64,000 nucleotides of DNA from Opitutaceae bacterium (GCA_030693515.1 JAUYAK010000124.1:1-64000); one strand, 5' to 3'. Numbered from the stretch's first letter, positions 9,163-18,907 are shown. The notes: generated from the sequence alone by a model not told the origin. Numbers and translations are program-made.

Positions 9163-11767
9163 CGTCAACCTCCTCTTCTTTGTTCAATTCGACGTGGCGC
9201 ACCGTGCCGCAGAGCGGCGGATCGGTGACGGGACTGAAAAAGCAAACGCTCGAGAATTTTTTCCCCTCCGATTGCTGTTCCGGCATCGGGTAATTTTGGA
9301 TCGAAGCGCACACAGACTCTGGCAGCCCAATGTCAAGCGCGATGTCGTCCACATCGCTGCGGTCGAATTGGCGCATCAGCCAAAACTGTTTCGTATTGCC
9401 GATCACGGCGGAGCGAATGCGCGAACTCTTGAATTTCCCGTATTGTTGGACGACCGAAGCCGTCCAACAGTTGAACTTGCGAAGCTGCGCGTAGGACTCA
9501 GCGACGATCTTCTCGCCGCCCGGAACGTCGAGAAAGCGCGCGAGTTCCTCATAGACGATCCGCTTCCACTGCTCGCGCGGGAGCGAGATGATATGTTGGC
9601 GCGTGAATCCTGTAATCAGGAGACCCGCCGCCGTCTTGAGTTCCGTCGCCTGTTCGGGGATTAAGCCGAGTTCGAAGTGGGCGACCCGCCCGGTCAGCGA
9701 AATGTTGGTGGCCCCGTCGAACAGTCTTCCGTATTGCCCATGAGCACACCACGCCGAAAGCAGCGTCGCCAAGTGATCGACTTGCTCTTTTTTGTGCTCG
9801 GGGAACCGAGCGAACCGCATCAATTCGACCAGGCTTGCGTGAGTCGGATAATCCTCGCGGGTGTAGTGGGCGTGCGCGACGGCCATTACGAGCCGTTCGG
9901 TCTGAGGGTTTTTGAGGAACGCCGTAATGTCGGTTTCGGCCACGTCGGAGACGAACTGCTGCGCTTCGTCGTCCCGCCGGGCGAGGCGGTCGCGGATCTC
10001 GGCGAAGGCTTCGAGTTCAGTTGCGCCCAGTCCCATCCTCAGTTTCCAGCGGTGGACAGCGCAGGCCATGCGTTGAAGATCTGGCAATTGATCCCGGTGG
10101 CGTTTCGTCCATTCCTCAAACGCGTCTTGATAGAGCTGGCTGATATATTGACCGAGAACGGCCTGCCGTATTTGCTGGGCCTCGCCATCGGAAGCCTCCC
10201 CGATCATACGGGCAACGAGCGCTACCGCGGTGGCAATTTGAAGTTGTCCCAGCGGCATTCCGCCCGTGTCGAAATAGTTTATCGTTAGGTCGCCGTCGGG
10301 CTGCAAGACGATGGGTCGTTCGCCCATCATTCGCGTGAACGATTCGTAGGACAGTCCTTCTTCAATGAGCACAGTATAGGGATACCGCGCCGCTGTCTCG
10401 ACGAGCAGCCGGTGCATGAAACGCGACTTCCCCGCGCCAGTCGCACCAATCAAAATAGCGTGCTGCGGCGATGGCGGCACGCCGAGAAACGTCCTCAGTC
10501 CGACCAGATTTTTCTGCGATCCCTCAAGGACGATTTCCGCGCCACTGAGATGCCCGGTGAACGTGGCCGAGAACGGCAGCACGTCGGCCAAATAAGAGTC
10601 TTCGGCGTAGAGGGTGCGATGGCGGTAATTCGCGTGCGTCCAACCTGGCCACGAAGCGAAGAAGAGTTTTTTGGCGGTCGAAGGCCGGGAGCATTCGTAA
10701 TACTGTGCGCCAGCGAGGCCATTGATTGCGTTTTTGATCGCTCCACATTTGGCCGCGAGTCCCTGTTCCGTTTCATCCCATACCCGGATGATGTAGGTGA
10801 CGGCGAACGGACGGATAAATCCAGTCGAGAGCGATTCAATCTTTCGTTCCTTCTTCCCGATCGCGACAAGGAGTGAGTGGCGTTCGCTGTCTCGATATTC
10901 CCCCCTCAGCCGTTCGATGGATTTTTCCTCCTTATCGACTTCGCGTTTCTGCGGCAACGGCTCGACGTTGACGGTGAGTTGATAGTCCTGAAAGTCCAAG
11001 CCGGTCAGCCGGTAGACAATCCCCGGCGTCGTGTGGCTGGGCCAACGCTTAATCGCGAGGACCGCGTGATAACGGCCGTCGAGATGAAACCCGATCCGTT
11101 GCAGCCCCACGCCGTCGCCGTTCCAGCAGTTTTCCTGAATTGAAAGGGCGGGGTTGAATTGAGCCGCGTAGTCCAGGTCAAAACGGTCGCCAAAGGACGG
11201 GTTGAGGAATTTCGCGTAGTAGGTGAAGTGTCCGAGGTCGTCCATCGGCGTGACGGTCGTGTCGGCTCCGAAGATCGTGCGTAGAGCCTCGGCGAGTTCG
11301 TCGAATTGCGTCCGCAACTGCGCCAGCAATTTTTCATAGCGAACCCGCAAGGCTTCGCGCGTGGCTATCGTCCCCGACTGGCCGGCGATGCGCACAATGA
11401 TGAAAACGACCAGTTGCTCACGGCGAAGTGCACGTGTCAGGAGTTTCTTCCAATTGCGCCGCCAGTAACGCATCCGGACGCGACGGATTTGCGGGTCGGC
11501 GATCGCGAGGATTTCCCGGTAGACTGCCGAAAGCTCGGCACGATAGTCGCCGTCGCAGCCCCATTGGAATTGCGCCCACAGGTCAGGCCCAAGGAGCGCC
11601 AGCAGGTTTCGAACCTTGTCCTGATACGCGTTCAGTTGCGCGATGCTGGCGCCGCGCTTATCCGCAGGTTGCAGGAGAAACCCTTTGCTTGCGAGACTGC
11701 CCTTTTCGAGCGCGCCATAGAGCATCATGCCATCCGCAAAGAAACCGTTGGGCGGACTACTGCGCAT
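9140..11767 (-). CDS. virB4: VirB4/TrbE-type secretion ATPase
   Basis: An 875-residue ATPase. The ATG at 11767 with a GAAGGAA ribosome site is preferred over an Arg-rich extension. The N-terminal half carries the CagE/TrbE domain; the C-terminal RecA-like domain has Walker A (IGATGAGKSRFMHRL, near 450) and a Walker B with paired glutamates (IVYEELARFLD, near 770). VirB4 powers pilus biogenesis and substrate transfer at the inner membrane and is the most conserved protein of type IV secretion. It overlaps virB3 by 11 bases. Because no VirB11 is seen nearby, this may be the main energising ATPase besides the coupling protein. Confidence 0.95.
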   Translation of the reverse strand: MRSSPPNGFFADGMMLYGALEKGSLASKGFLLQPADKRGASIAQLNAYQDKVRNLLALLGPDLWAQFQWGCDGDYRAELSAVYREILAIADPQIRRVRMRYWRRNWKKLLTRALRREQLVVFIIVRIAGQSGTIATREALRVRYEKLLAQLRTQFDELAEALRTIFGADTTVTPMDDLGHFTYYAKFLNPSFGDRFDLDYAAQFNPALSIQENCWNGDGVGLQRIGFHLDGRYHAVLAIKRWPSHTTPGIVYRLTGLDFQDYQLTVNVEPLPQKREVDKEEKSIERLRGEYRDSERHSLLVAIGKKERKIESLSTGFIRPFAVTYIIRVWDETEQGLAAKCGAIKNAINGLAGAQYYECSRPSTAKKLFFASWPGWTHANYRHRTLYAEDSYLADVLPFSATFTGHLSGAEIVLEGSQKNLVGLRTFLGVPPSPQHAILIGATGAGKSRFMHRLLVETAARYPYTVLIEEGLSYESFTRMMGERPIVLQPDGDLTINYFDTGGMPLGQLQIATAVALVARMIGEASDGEAQQIRQAVLGQYISQLYQDAFEEWTKRHRDQLPDLQRMACAVHRWKLRMGLGATELEAFAEIRDRLARRDDEAQQFVSDVAETDITAFLKNPQTERLVMAVAHAHYTREDYPTHASLVELMRFARFPEHKKEQVDHLATLLSAWCAHGQYGRLFDGATNISLTGRVAHFELGLIPEQATELKTAAGLLITGFTRQHIISLPREQWKRIVYEELARFLDVPGGEKIVAESYAQLRKFNCWTASVVQQYGKFKSSRIRSAVIGNTKQFWLMRQFDRSDVDDIALDIGLPESVCASIQNYPMPEQQSEGKKFSSVCFFSPVTDPPLCGTVRHVELNKEEEVDDEMEKSA

Positions 11768-12098
11768 GAGATTCCTTCTGCGGCGAGTTCGCCGACACTG
11801 GCGCGGATAGCGACCAGCCTTCGCCATTCACCAGATCGTCAAAGAAATCCTCCGCGTAACCTTCCGGTTTGTTGTGTCGGAATAGCAAAACCCATGCAAG
11901 GACCGCAACCAGCACCGGGACCGAGAACATCAACGCGACCGCCATCCCAACGCGAAACAGGAAGGCGAAAACAAGGTATGCTCCCAGCGAGACAACGAAG
12001 GCGATGAGCACGTAAATGAAATCGTTTCCTTCCAGACCGAACGCGCGGCCCTTGCTATCGTTGACACTATTCGTGTCCGTGATGCGTAGTTCGCTCAT
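11757..12098 (-). CDS. virB3: VirB3/TrbD-like membrane protein
   Basis: A 113-residue protein with two closely spaced membrane helices (about 27-48 and 51-71), matching VirB3/TrbD. The ATG at 12098 is chosen over a GTG 4 codons upstream. VirB3 usually associates with VirB4 in the inner membrane. The gene lies between virB2 and virB4, its standard place. Confidence 0.82.
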   Translation of the reverse strand: MSELRITDTNSVNDSKGRAFGLEGNDFIYVLIAFVVSLGAYLVFAFLFRVGMAVALMFSVPVLVAVLAWVLLFRHNKPEGYAEDFFDDLVNGEGWSLSAPVSANSPQKESHAQ

Positions 12099-12119
12099 AG
12101 CTGGCCCCACGGTTGAAGC

Positions 12120-12410
12120 TCAGAAGGTGGGTGTCAGCGCCCCGTCAGCCATCCCGAAGATTGCGAACAACGCGGCCATGATGGCGGCGGCCGCAGCGAT
12201 GATGATGCCGGCGACGATGCCCATCTTCCCGTCAGCGTCTCCCTTGGACATCTTGTCGGCGCCACTCCATACTTTGATCACGCCCCATAAAAACCCGGTG
12301 AGAAACATGATGCCGAGCCCCGCTTGAAAGCCATCGCGCAGAGCACCGGGGATTTGGGCGAGCAATGGCCCGGTGCTGTAGATACCACTCCATAGGGTAT
12401 AAAGGCTCAT
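12120..12410 (-). CDS. virB2: VirB2/TrbC-like pilin
   Basis: A 96-residue protein with two hydrophobic helices (about 26-47 and 62-86) separated by a short polar loop (SGADKMSKGDADGK), the usual pilin architecture. The N-terminus is unusually short for a pilin signal sequence. The ATG at 12410 has GGAG nine bases upstream, but that site is embedded in a long hairpin (see 12414-12495). It is the first gene of the secretion operon. Confidence 0.82.
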   Translation of the reverse strand: MSLYTLWSGIYSTGPLLAQIPGALRDGFQAGLGIMFLTGFLWGVIKVWSGADKMSKGDADGKMGIVAGIIIAAAAAIMAALFAIFGMADGALTPTF

Positions 12411-12413
12411 GAG

Positions 12414-12495
12414 ATAGGTCTCCGATTCGCCCGAAGTTGTCTGCGGAGATTACCGCAGTTCATTTGCTTCGGGCGGTCCAAATCGACAGACCTAT
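12414..12495 (-). promoter_or_regulatory. 82-nt multi-segment hairpin covering the virB2 ribosome-binding site
   Basis: Four nested complementary segments share one axis: ATAGGTCT (12414-12421) with AGACCTAT (12488-12495), CGATT (12423-12427) with AATCG (12481-12485), GCCCGAAG (12429-12436) with CTTCGGGC (12467-12474), and CTGCGG (12441-12446) with CCGCAG (12453-12458), for 27 base pairs in all. In virB2 mRNA the GGAG ribosome site lies in the outer stem, 3 bases before the start codon. The fold would block initiation unless opened. It does not match integron attC core sites. Confidence 0.75.
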
Positions 12496-12517
12496 TGCGA
12501 CCTAGAGCCGGACAGTT

Positions 12518-13405
12518 CTACAAATTTTTGGAACCGTTCGCTGATTTTAACAGCACGCTCAGCGGATATCGGAAGAAGGACTTGAAACGACGATTGAGAT
12601 GACTCAGGTCGGAAAAACCGCATTGGCGCCAGATTTCCTCACGGGTGTGCTTACCGCCTCTCGCCAACTCACGGGCTTTCAACAAGCGGCATTCCCAAAC
12701 ATAATCCATCGGTGTATTACCTGTCGTATTTCGGCACAACGGGGTAAACTGCTGGGAGCTGAGTCCTACGGCTCGCGCTAAGTCCGGGACACGGAAATGC
12801 ACCGCCATGTTCGTCTGGACATATTTGTCCATCCGCTGCCGCTGATCGTCAGATAGCTTCGTCCCTCGAATCGGGGCGCGTGGCGTAGCATGACTGACGA
12901 ACAGTCGTCTGACAACCAACGCCGAGGCACCAACAACGAGCGAGGCGTCAATCTCGGGCTCCGCACACAAGAAACAAATCGCGCCTGATAACTCCCAAAT
13001 CACGGCATCGGTCTTCGCCTCCGGGAGATTTTCACGAGCAAAAAGGGCCGTCAGGGTCTCCGCTGGAAATCGGCGCAGGAAGGACGGTTCGAGATAGAGT
13101 TCGATTGATTCGCCCTCCCTGTCCCAGCGGTCTTCGTGTTCGACGCCAGATGGTATGCAAAGGATGTGGCGGCCCGAGATCTCTTGATGCAGCCAGTCGC
13201 CGGAGGCACGCCTGCGCCGATGCAGGCCAGAAACGGTCTCGAAAATGAGAACGAACTTTGCCTGCGAGTGGAGCCGTGGCAGGACAACCCCGACACAGAC
13301 TCGGCGATGCACGACATAAAACCCCTTTCCCTTGAACACATGGTCGGATGGTCCCAACCCAAGCGCCTTTCTGAATTGATGCGTCAAACGGGTGCTCACG
13401 GTCAT
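12518..13405 (-). CDS. AraC-family transcriptional regulator
   Basis: A 295-residue protein. The C-terminal 100 residues form two helix-turn-helix motifs of the AraC/XylS type ([19 protein letters not shown] and [20 protein letters not shown]). The N-terminal part is a cupin-like sensor with [19 protein letters not shown]; it contains several Cys residues (ICFLCAEPE) that could sense metal or redox, which is speculative. Its start overlaps the stop of the copper ATPase gene (ATGA), so the two are co-transcribed, and it lies directly upstream of the secretion operon in the same direction. It may link metal status to transfer genes. Confidence 0.88.
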   Translation of the reverse strand: MTVSTRLTHQFRKALGLGPSDHVFKGKGFYVVHRRVCVGVVLPRLHSQAKFVLIFETVSGLHRRRRASGDWLHQEISGRHILCIPSGVEHEDRWDREGESIELYLEPSFLRRFPAETLTALFARENLPEAKTDAVIWELSGAICFLCAEPEIDASLVVGASALVVRRLFVSHATPRAPIRGTKLSDDQRQRMDKYVQTNMAVHFRVPDLARAVGLSSQQFTPLCRNTTGNTPMDYVWECRLLKARELARGGKHTREEIWRQCGFSDLSHLNRRFKSFFRYPLSVLLKSANGSKNL

Positions 13406-15807
13406 TGATCTACCGCCGCTACCAACAACCGCACTTTCCTCAGTCGCAGTGCATTGGTGATGACCGACACGGATGAAAGCGACATCGCCGCACCCGCAAT
13501 CATCGGACTGAGCAGCACGCCGAAGAACGGAAAGAGCGCCCCCGCAGCGATGGGCACACCGACGGTGTTGTAGACAAAAGCGAAGAACAGGTTTTGCCGG
13601 ATGTTTCGCATCGTCGCGCGCGAAAGGTGAATCGCCTTCGCGATTCCGCGAAGGTCTCCCTTCACGAGCGTGACGCCCGCGCTTTCCATCGCGACATCCG
13701 TGCCTGTGCCCATCGCGATGCCGACATCAGCCGCGGCAAGCGCGGGCGCGTCGTTGATGCCATCGCCGGCCATCGCGACGCGAGCGCCGTCGCGCTTGAG
13801 CGCTTCGACGAGCCGGATTTTATCGGCCGGCTCAACCTCCGCCTCGAAACGATCCAGGCCGAGTTGCTTCGCGACGGATTCCGCGGTGCGGCGGTTGTCG
13901 CCCGTCGCCATGACCAGCTTGATGCCGAGCCCGTGAAGATCGGCGATGGCCTCGCGTGTGGTGTCCTTGATCGGATCGGCCACCGCGAGCAGGCCAGCGA
14001 GGCGACCGTCGATCGCGACGAACAGCACGGTCTTCCCCTCGGCTTGTAGAGCGCTCGCGCGTTCGACACCTGATTGAGGAAGGGAGACGTGTTCGGCCTC
14101 GAGGAATTTCGATTTGCCGACGAGCACGATGCGACCATCAACCTTGCCGGCGACCCCGCCAGCCGTGACGGAGCGAAAATCGGCGGCGTCACGCAGCGAA
14201 ATCTTTTTCGCCTCGGCACCGCGCACAATGGCGGCGGCGAGCGGATGCTCCGAAGAGCGTTCCAGCGAAGCGGCGAGTTGAACGAGAGTCTTCTCGTCGG
14301 AGCCTTCAAACGTCACCACGTCCGCGAGCTGAGGACGGCCTTCTGTCAGCGTGCCGGTTTTGTCGATCACGAGCCATTGCACCTTGCCAAGCAGTTCCAG
14401 CGCCTCGGCGTTTTTGACGAGCACGCCTTCCTGCGCACCGCGGCCGATGCCGACCATGATCGACATCGGTGTGGCGAGACCGAGCGCGCAAGGACACGCG
14501 ATGATCAATACCGCGACCGCATTGACGATAGCGTAGGCAAGCCGCGGCTCGGGTCCGAAGAAAAACCAGATGGCGAACGTGAGCCCCGCGATGATGACGA
14601 CGGCGGGCACGAAGATCCGGGCGACCTTGTCGGCGAGCCCCTGAATCGGTGCGCGGCTGCGCTGCGCATCGGCGACCATGTTCACGATGCGCGCGAGCAT
14701 CGTGTCGGCGCCGATTTTCTCCGCGCGCATGATAAAGCCACCCGTCGCATTCACGGTGCCACCGGTCACGCGGTCGCCGGCCTTCTTCTCCACGGGCATC
14801 GACTCGCCGGTGAGCATCGACTCATCCACGGACGACGCTCCCTCTTCAATTACCCCATCAACCGCCACCTTCGCGCCGGGCCGCACGCGCAGCCGGTCGC
14901 CAACCTCCACTTCGGAAAGTGGCACTTCCTGATCACCGCTTTCGGTCACACGCAACGCGGTCGGCGGCGACAAGTTGAGGAGCGCTTTGATCGCGCTCGA
15001 CGTGCGTGCGCGGGCGCGCAGTTCGAGCACTTGCCCGAGCAGCACGAGGACCACGATGACCGCCGCCGCCTCAAAATATACGTCAACGACGCCGTGCGCT
15101 CGCATCGCCTCGGGAAAGACGCCCGGCAGGAAGAACGCCACGACACTGTAAATCCACGCTGCCCCTACGCCGATTGCGATCAGCGTGAACATATTCCAGT
15201 GGCCCGAGCGCAGCGATTTCGCGCCGCGCACGAAGAACGGCCACCCGGCCCAGAGCACGACCGGCGTTGAGAGCAGGAACTGCGTCCAGCGGCTCCAGGG
15301 AGCGTTCACCACATGCATCAGCGACGGCACGAGGTGCAGCATTCCGAGCACGAAAACCGGCAGTGTGAGCGCCGCGCCGATCCAAAACCGACGCGTCATG
15401 TCGCGCAGCTCGTGATTTTCTTCCGGCGCAGCGCTCACGGTTTTCGGTTCAAGCGCCATGCCGCAGATGGGGCACTCGCCCGGATGATCCTGCTCGATCT
15501 GGGGATGCATCGGGCAGGTGTAGATTGTTTTTCCGGCCAGCGGGACCGCAGCATTGCGTTCCAATGCCATGCCGCATTTCGGACAATCCCCCGGCTTGTC
15601 CGACTCGACGCCGGGACACATCGGACAATAATACGCGGCAGACGCCGACGGTTTCACGTCTCCGTGGTGCCCGTGGCCCTGAGGCTGATCGCCGTGGTGT
15701 GCACACGCATGGCCGTCGTGTTCGGCAGGCTCGGCCTTCGGCGCGGGTTTCTTGCCGTCGGGTGCGTCGTCGCCGTTCGGAGGATGCTTGTGCGAGTGAT
15801 GGTTCAT
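13402..15807 (-). CDS. Copper-exporting P1B-type ATPase with two N-terminal heavy-metal-binding domains
   Basis: An 801-residue inner-membrane pump that should export Cu(I) from the cytoplasm. The N-terminus is His-rich and carries two HMBD/YHS-like modules (residues 60-83 and 96-120; YTCPMHPQI and ECPICGMAL) in place of classic HMA domains. Eight membrane helices are expected. Key sites: TGES (333-336), CPC in the metal-binding membrane helix (438-440), DKTGT with phosphorylated Asp482, TGDN and GDGINDAP. This architecture resembles SilP/CopA-2 type pumps. It lies 29 bases after the CorE-like sigma gene and overlaps the AraC gene by 4 bases. Confidence 0.95.
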   Translation of the reverse strand: MNHHSHKHPPNGDDAPDGKKPAPKAEPAEHDGHACAHHGDQPQGHGHHGDVKPSASAAYYCPMCPGVESDKPGDCPKCGMALERNAAVPLAGKTIYTCPMHPQIEQDHPGECPICGMALEPKTVSAAPEENHELRDMTRRFWIGAALTLPVFVLGMLHLVPSLMHVVNAPWSRWTQFLLSTPVVLWAGWPFFVRGAKSLRSGHWNMFTLIAIGVGAAWIYSVVAFFLPGVFPEAMRAHGVVDVYFEAAAVIVVLVLLGQVLELRARARTSSAIKALLNLSPPTALRVTESGDQEVPLSEVEVGDRLRVRPGAKVAVDGVIEEGASSVDESMLTGESMPVEKKAGDRVTGGTVNATGGFIMRAEKIGADTMLARIVNMVADAQRSRAPIQGLADKVARIFVPAVVIIAGLTFAIWFFFGPEPRLAYAIVNAVAVLIIACPCALGLATPMSIMVGIGRGAQEGVLVKNAEALELLGKVQWLVIDKTGTLTEGRPQLADVVTFEGSDEKTLVQLAASLERSSEHPLAAAIVRGAEAKKISLRDAADFRSVTAGGVAGKVDGRIVLVGKSKFLEAEHVSLPQSGVERASALQAEGKTVLFVAIDGRLAGLLAVADPIKDTTREAIADLHGLGIKLVMATGDNRRTAESVAKQLGLDRFEAEVEPADKIRLVEALKRDGARVAMAGDGINDAPALAAADVGIAMGTGTDVAMESAGVTLVKGDLRGIAKAIHLSRATMRNIRQNLFFAFVYNTVGVPIAAGALFPFFGVLLSPMIAGAAMSLSSVSVITNALRLRKVRLLVAAVDQ

Positions 15808-15831
15808 AACCGGCTGACGGAGCTGGCGCCG

Positions 15832-15842
15832 ATTCCTTACAC
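15832..15842 (-). promoter_or_regulatory. GTGTAAGGAAT motif before the copper ATPase
   Basis: It matches 10 of 11 bases of the motif found before copA and the TylF-type gene. It overlaps the sigma gene stop codon and lies only 25 bases from the ATPase ATG, so as a promoter it would give a leaderless or nearly leaderless message. This copy may be coincidental. Confidence 0.35.
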
Positions 15843-16502
15843 TCTTTCTTTTCCGTCCCTAGCACAGAAGCATTCCAGGCATTTTTCGCGACTGCACGCG
15901 CCACAAAGAATTTCGAGTCGTCGCCGCAGGGAATAACGCGCCCGATGCAGCGCCACGGCCATCGTGGCCGACTGAATCTTCAACTCGCGGCTCACGGCTG
16001 CCTGCGATTCACCGTTCAGGTCTATCCGCCGAATAAGTTGCGCGTAGCGCGGCTTGAGCGTTGGCAGCAACTCTCTGAAGCAGACGCATACCGCGACATC
16101 CCACGCCTTCGGCGGCTGTCCGACATCGTCGCCTGCCGCATGCATCTCCGTCCAGAGGCGATCCGCGCGCTGGCGCTCGCTCGTTCTTTGGCGATAGTGA
16201 TCCGCGACAGCGTTGCGGAGGATGCGATAAAACCAAGCAACGGCGCGTTCGCCGCGCCGCAGGGTATCGCCGCTCTTCAGCGCTTTCAGCAAGCTTTGCT
16301 GCAGCAGGTCTTCCGCTTCCGCCTCGCTACCGACTCGGGTGGCAAGAAACCGGTGAAACTTCGCGCGCTGCGCCACCAGCACGGCGATCGATTTCGCAGT
16401 CTTGTTCTCCCGACGGCCCGCCGCCGGAGCCTTACGATCTTGCGGCGGGCCCTGGGGTTGCCGGGCAGAGTGTCGTTTTCGGGTGGTAAGCGCAGATTCC
16501 AC
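15837..16502 (-). CDS. CorE-like ECF sigma factor with C-terminal Cys-rich domain
   Basis: A protein of about 221 residues from a GTG at 16502; GTGs at 16382 or 16376 are also possible because the first 45 residues are a charged leader. Region 2 is [10 protein letters not shown]...[13 protein letters not shown] with a [17 protein letters not shown] core, and region 4 is [20 protein letters not shown]. The last 22 residues contain five cysteines ([15 protein letters not shown]). A Cys-rich tail of this kind defines the CorE/ECF44 group, in which copper binding to the tail controls the sigma factor without an anti-sigma partner. No anti-sigma gene adjoins it. Its neighbours are copper genes, so copper sensing is a strong inference. 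Confidence 0.85.
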   Translation of the reverse strand: MESALTTRKRHSARQPQGPPQDRKAPAAGRRENKTAKSIAVLVAQRAKFHRFLATRVGSEAEAEDLLQQSLLKALKSGDTLRRGERAVAWFYRILRNAVADHYRQRTSERQRADRLWTEMHAAGDDVGQPPKAWDVAVCVCFRELLPTLKPRYAQLIRRIDLNGESQAAVSRELKIQSATMAVALHRARYSLRRRLEILCGACSREKCLECFCARDGKERV

Positions 16503-16540
16503 ATAAGGTGAACGCAGGAGCCACCCCGCACCCCTCAAAT

Positions 16541-16550
16541 TTTCTTACAG
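16541..16550 (-). promoter_or_regulatory. CTGTAAGAAA motif upstream of the CorE-like sigma gene
   Basis: This is a near match to the GTGTAAGGAA element and lies about 40 bases before the GTG start, at a suitable distance for an autoregulatory -35 box. Two mismatches make the call tentative. Confidence 0.3.
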
Positions 16551-16588
16551 TGCAGTCAAAATCGCCTGCGCCGCGATGCCCCGGCGAG

Positions 16589-17308
16589 CTAGTGTTTGTG
16601 CGCGGGCTCCGCTTTCTGTTCGCCTTTACCTGCGGGCGGCGCGGTCGGCTTCGTGTCGGCGTTGGCTCGTAGAAGAGTTTCCTTTTGTTCCGGCGCGAGC
16701 AGGTTGGCGGCTTCCGCTACGGAGCGGATGAAGGCAATCCGTTGGTCGGCGCGGAGCTTTTCCACGTCGCGGACCTTGGCTTCGATTCCCGCGATGTCGG
16801 GCCGTTCGCTGGCCGTGAGCTTCCAGAGCTGCTGCTCGGCTTCCTGAAGTTTTTTGTCCGCCGCCATCATCGCCATCGCGGAACGCTCTTTGATTTCACC
16901 GAGCGTTTTCGCCTGATCGGCGCGCGGCGTGAACGTCTGCGGCCGATCTAGGAAAAAACCCTTCGCTCCAATGTGCATCAGCGCCGCCGGCCCGGATTCT
17001 TCCATTGCGGGCTGGGCTGGCGTCGCCGACTTCATGCCTTCGTGGCCCATCGATGCATGCATGTCGCCTTTTTTTGCGGCAGACGACATGTCGCCGTGTC
17101 CCTTCATCGGCATGTCGCCACTCTTCCCTTCGGACTTTCCGCCCTTGTCGTGATCGTGGCCCGCACCGCCTGAAGCGCCGCTCGCAGCGTGCTCATGCCC
17201 GCCGGCTTCAGGATCATAGTTACGAAAATAAGCGACGAGCAAGGCACCCGGCACCGCGAGCACCAGCAGCGCGGCGAGAAACGATTTTAGGTTGAGCAAG
17301 GGTTGCAC
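16589..17308 (-). CDS. Membrane-anchored Spy/CpxP-like periplasmic protein, His/Met-rich
   Basis: A 239-residue protein with a GTG start at 17308. One N-terminal membrane helix (about 8-27) anchors or exports it. Residues 35-100 are rich in His, Met, Gly and Asp (GHDHDKGG, MPMKGHGDM, MHASMGHEGM), a likely Cu/Ag-binding low-complexity region. Residues 125-215 form a helical LTxxQ/Spy-like domain (FTPRADQAKTLGEIKE, LLAPEQKETLL). CnrX, CzcE-like or CpxP-like proteins of this type buffer or sense periplasmic metal. It lies between the flavoprotein and the sigma gene in the copper block. Confidence 0.78.
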   Translation of the reverse strand: MQPLLNLKSFLAALLVLAVPGALLVAYFRNYDPEAGGHEHAASGASGGAGHDHDKGGKSEGKSGDMPMKGHGDMSSAAKKGDMHASMGHEGMKSATPAQPAMEESGPAALMHIGAKGFFLDRPQTFTPRADQAKTLGEIKERSAMAMMAADKKLQEAEQQLWKLTASERPDIAGIEAKVRDVEKLRADQRIAFIRSVAEAANLLAPEQKETLLRANADTKPTAPPAGKGEQKAEPAHKH

Positions 17309-17320
17309 GACGGACGGCGG

Positions 17321-18661
17321 TTAAAGGCTGAAACGCTCGAAATGAATTCGGCGCGGCGGCACGCCCGCCTGCCGGAGCACGCGGATCGCCTGACTCATCG
17401 CCGCTGGCGGAGCGCAAAGGTAATACGCCCGGTCCACGCCCAACGGCCTGCAAAGCTTCGCGACCATTTCCGCATCGAGCCGACCGCGTTCGCCACGCCA
17501 TTCCGCGGAAGGCTTGCTCAAAATATGCACCACTTTGAGCGAAGCGACGCCGGTGCGTTCCATCTCGGCGAGTTCGTCGCGGAATGTAATGTCCTGCTCG
17601 TTGGTGTTGCCGTAGAGCAGCGTCACCGTGCGTTTCGCCTGGGTGTCGCGTATGTGGCGAAGCATTGCCATCAGCGGCGTGATCCCGATACCGCCAGCGA
17701 GGAAAACCAAATCGCGCTGCTCCGGGTGCAGCGCATAGGAGAAGCGGCCGAACGGGCCGCAAACGAGCGCGGTGTCGCCCGGTTTGGTCTCGCCGATTGT
17801 CGCCGTGAAATCGCCCGATTCCTTGATCGTCGTGCGCAACACGCCCGTTTCCGTCGGGCTCGACGAAATGGTCCAGTGATGTTCTTCGACCGGCAGGTGA
17901 GCAGCACGGCGGAAGGTGAGAAATTGAAACTGGCCCGGCAGAAAATCGAACCGCGGCACGCCGACCGGCGCAGCGAGCGCAATCGTCCAGACTCCGTCCG
18001 CCTCTTTGCGAAGGTCCGTGACCGTGTAGGGCTCGCGCCGTAAGCGCAATGGCCGCACGAAACGATGCCACCCATAAGCGGCGACGGCCGAGCCGAACAG
18101 CATGACCCACAACACGCGCATCGCCGGAAGCTGAAGATCGCCGCCCGCTTTCCAGCTATGGAGAAACGCCAGCGGCAGAAACACCAAGGCCACGACGTTG
18201 TGGATGAAGCGCCACGTTTCGTAATTCAGCCGGATGATCAGCCGGAAGCTCGCCAGCATCACGTGAAACAGAATCACGACCATCGCGATTCGGCCCAACC
18301 AGATGTGCCAGTTCACCTCCGGGCCTAAAACCAGTGAGCGCTTGCCGCCGCCAAGCACGAGCAAGACCGGGTGCGAAAGCACCAGCAGCGAAGCGACGAC
18401 CGCCATCGTCTTGTGGAAACTGAAGAGCAGGTTGAGCCCGAACGGGCGCTCGATCCACTTGAGCCGTGCCGAGAGGACGAACTGCATCGCGAATATCGCG
18501 AAGCCGACCAGCGCGAGATTCTTGCCAATCGTATAGACAAAACTGTGATCCGTCGCCGGGCGGACAAGCGCGACGATGATGAGCGGCGAGAGCACGATCA
18601 CTACATACGCCAGCATTCGCGCCAGCGCGCCCGATTGTCCGCTGGTTTCGTCGCTCGACAT
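17321..18661 (-). CDS. Ferric-reductase-like transmembrane flavoprotein
   Basis: A 446-residue protein from the ATG at 18661 (a TTG 13 codons earlier is less likely). The N-terminal 210 residues hold about six membrane helices with His residues spaced as heme ligands (SFHKTMAVV, LSHPVLL, LFHVML, FIHNVV). The C-terminal half is a ferredoxin-reductase-like module with an FAD site (HHWTISSSP) and an NAD(P) site (GGIGITPLMAML, LYGNTNEQD). It would pass electrons from cytosolic NAD(P)H across the membrane, possibly reducing Cu(II) or Fe(III), or acting as a heme-flavin oxidoreductase. Its place between copper genes favours a role in copper redox. Confidence 0.88.
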   Translation of the reverse strand: MSSDETSGQSGALARMLAYVVIVLSPLIIVALVRPATDHSFVYTIGKNLALVGFAIFAMQFVLSARLKWIERPFGLNLLFSFHKTMAVVASLLVLSHPVLLVLGGGKRSLVLGPEVNWHIWLGRIAMVVILFHVMLASFRLIIRLNYETWRFIHNVVALVFLPLAFLHSWKAGGDLQLPAMRVLWVMLFGSAVAAYGWHRFVRPLRLRREPYTVTDLRKEADGVWTIALAAPVGVPRFDFLPGQFQFLTFRRAAHLPVEEHHWTISSSPTETGVLRTTIKESGDFTATIGETKPGDTALVCGPFGRFSYALHPEQRDLVFLAGGIGITPLMAMLRHIRDTQAKRTVTLLYGNTNEQDITFRDELAEMERTGVASLKVVHILSKPSAEWRGERGRLDAEMVAKLCRPLGVDRAYYLCAPPAAMSQAIRVLRQAGVPPRRIHFERFSL

Positions 18662-18718
18662 GAGACGTGGATTGCAGCGGCGCCGCGCTTTCGGGTCCAA
18701 TTGACCCGGAAGGATGGC

Positions 18719-18850
18719 TCAGTGCTTGTGCCCGCAACCGTCCACCCCGAAGAGCGGCATGAAGAGCGCGAGCGCCAACACCGTCTGCCGTAGCCATTGC
18801 GTCTGGGTCAGAGCGAACATTGCGCGGATGATTTTGTTTTTTGTTTTCAT
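18719..18850 (-). CDS. Twin small membrane peptide A (43 aa, ends GCGHKH)
   Basis: A 43-residue peptide from the ATG at 18850. It starts MKTKNKI, has one hydrophobic helix (about 20-36) and ends GCGHKH. Its sister at 18908-19039 has the same length, the same first seven residues and an LTQ/LSQ-x-xWL motif before the helix. The Cys-Gly-His-Lys-His tail would lie just outside the membrane and looks like a metal ligand set; the Cys could also be a lipidation site with a very short mature peptide. No family is recognised. Confidence 0.75.
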   Translation of the reverse strand: MKTKNKIIRAMFALTQTQWLRQTVLALALFMPLFGVDGCGHKH

Positions 18851-18907
18851 AGTCGGCCTGTTTTCATGATTTCTCCGGCCACCGCCGGGATTACTCTGGA
18901 GACTCAC

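Noticed and set aside
12414-12495. Integron attC site
   Set aside because: The palindromic layout is similar but the conserved GTTRRRY/RYYYAAC core is absent and there is no integrase gene.
12414-12495. Simple terminator for the AraC gene
   Set aside because: The structure ends 3 bases before virB2 and no T-run follows either outer stem; a translation or attenuation role fits better, though partial termination is not excluded.
14074-15270. Long plus-strand frame of 398 codons opposite the copper ATPase
   Set aside because: It is antisense to a gene with complete P1B motifs, is Arg/His/Asp-rich, and has no domain; a GC-rich shadow frame.
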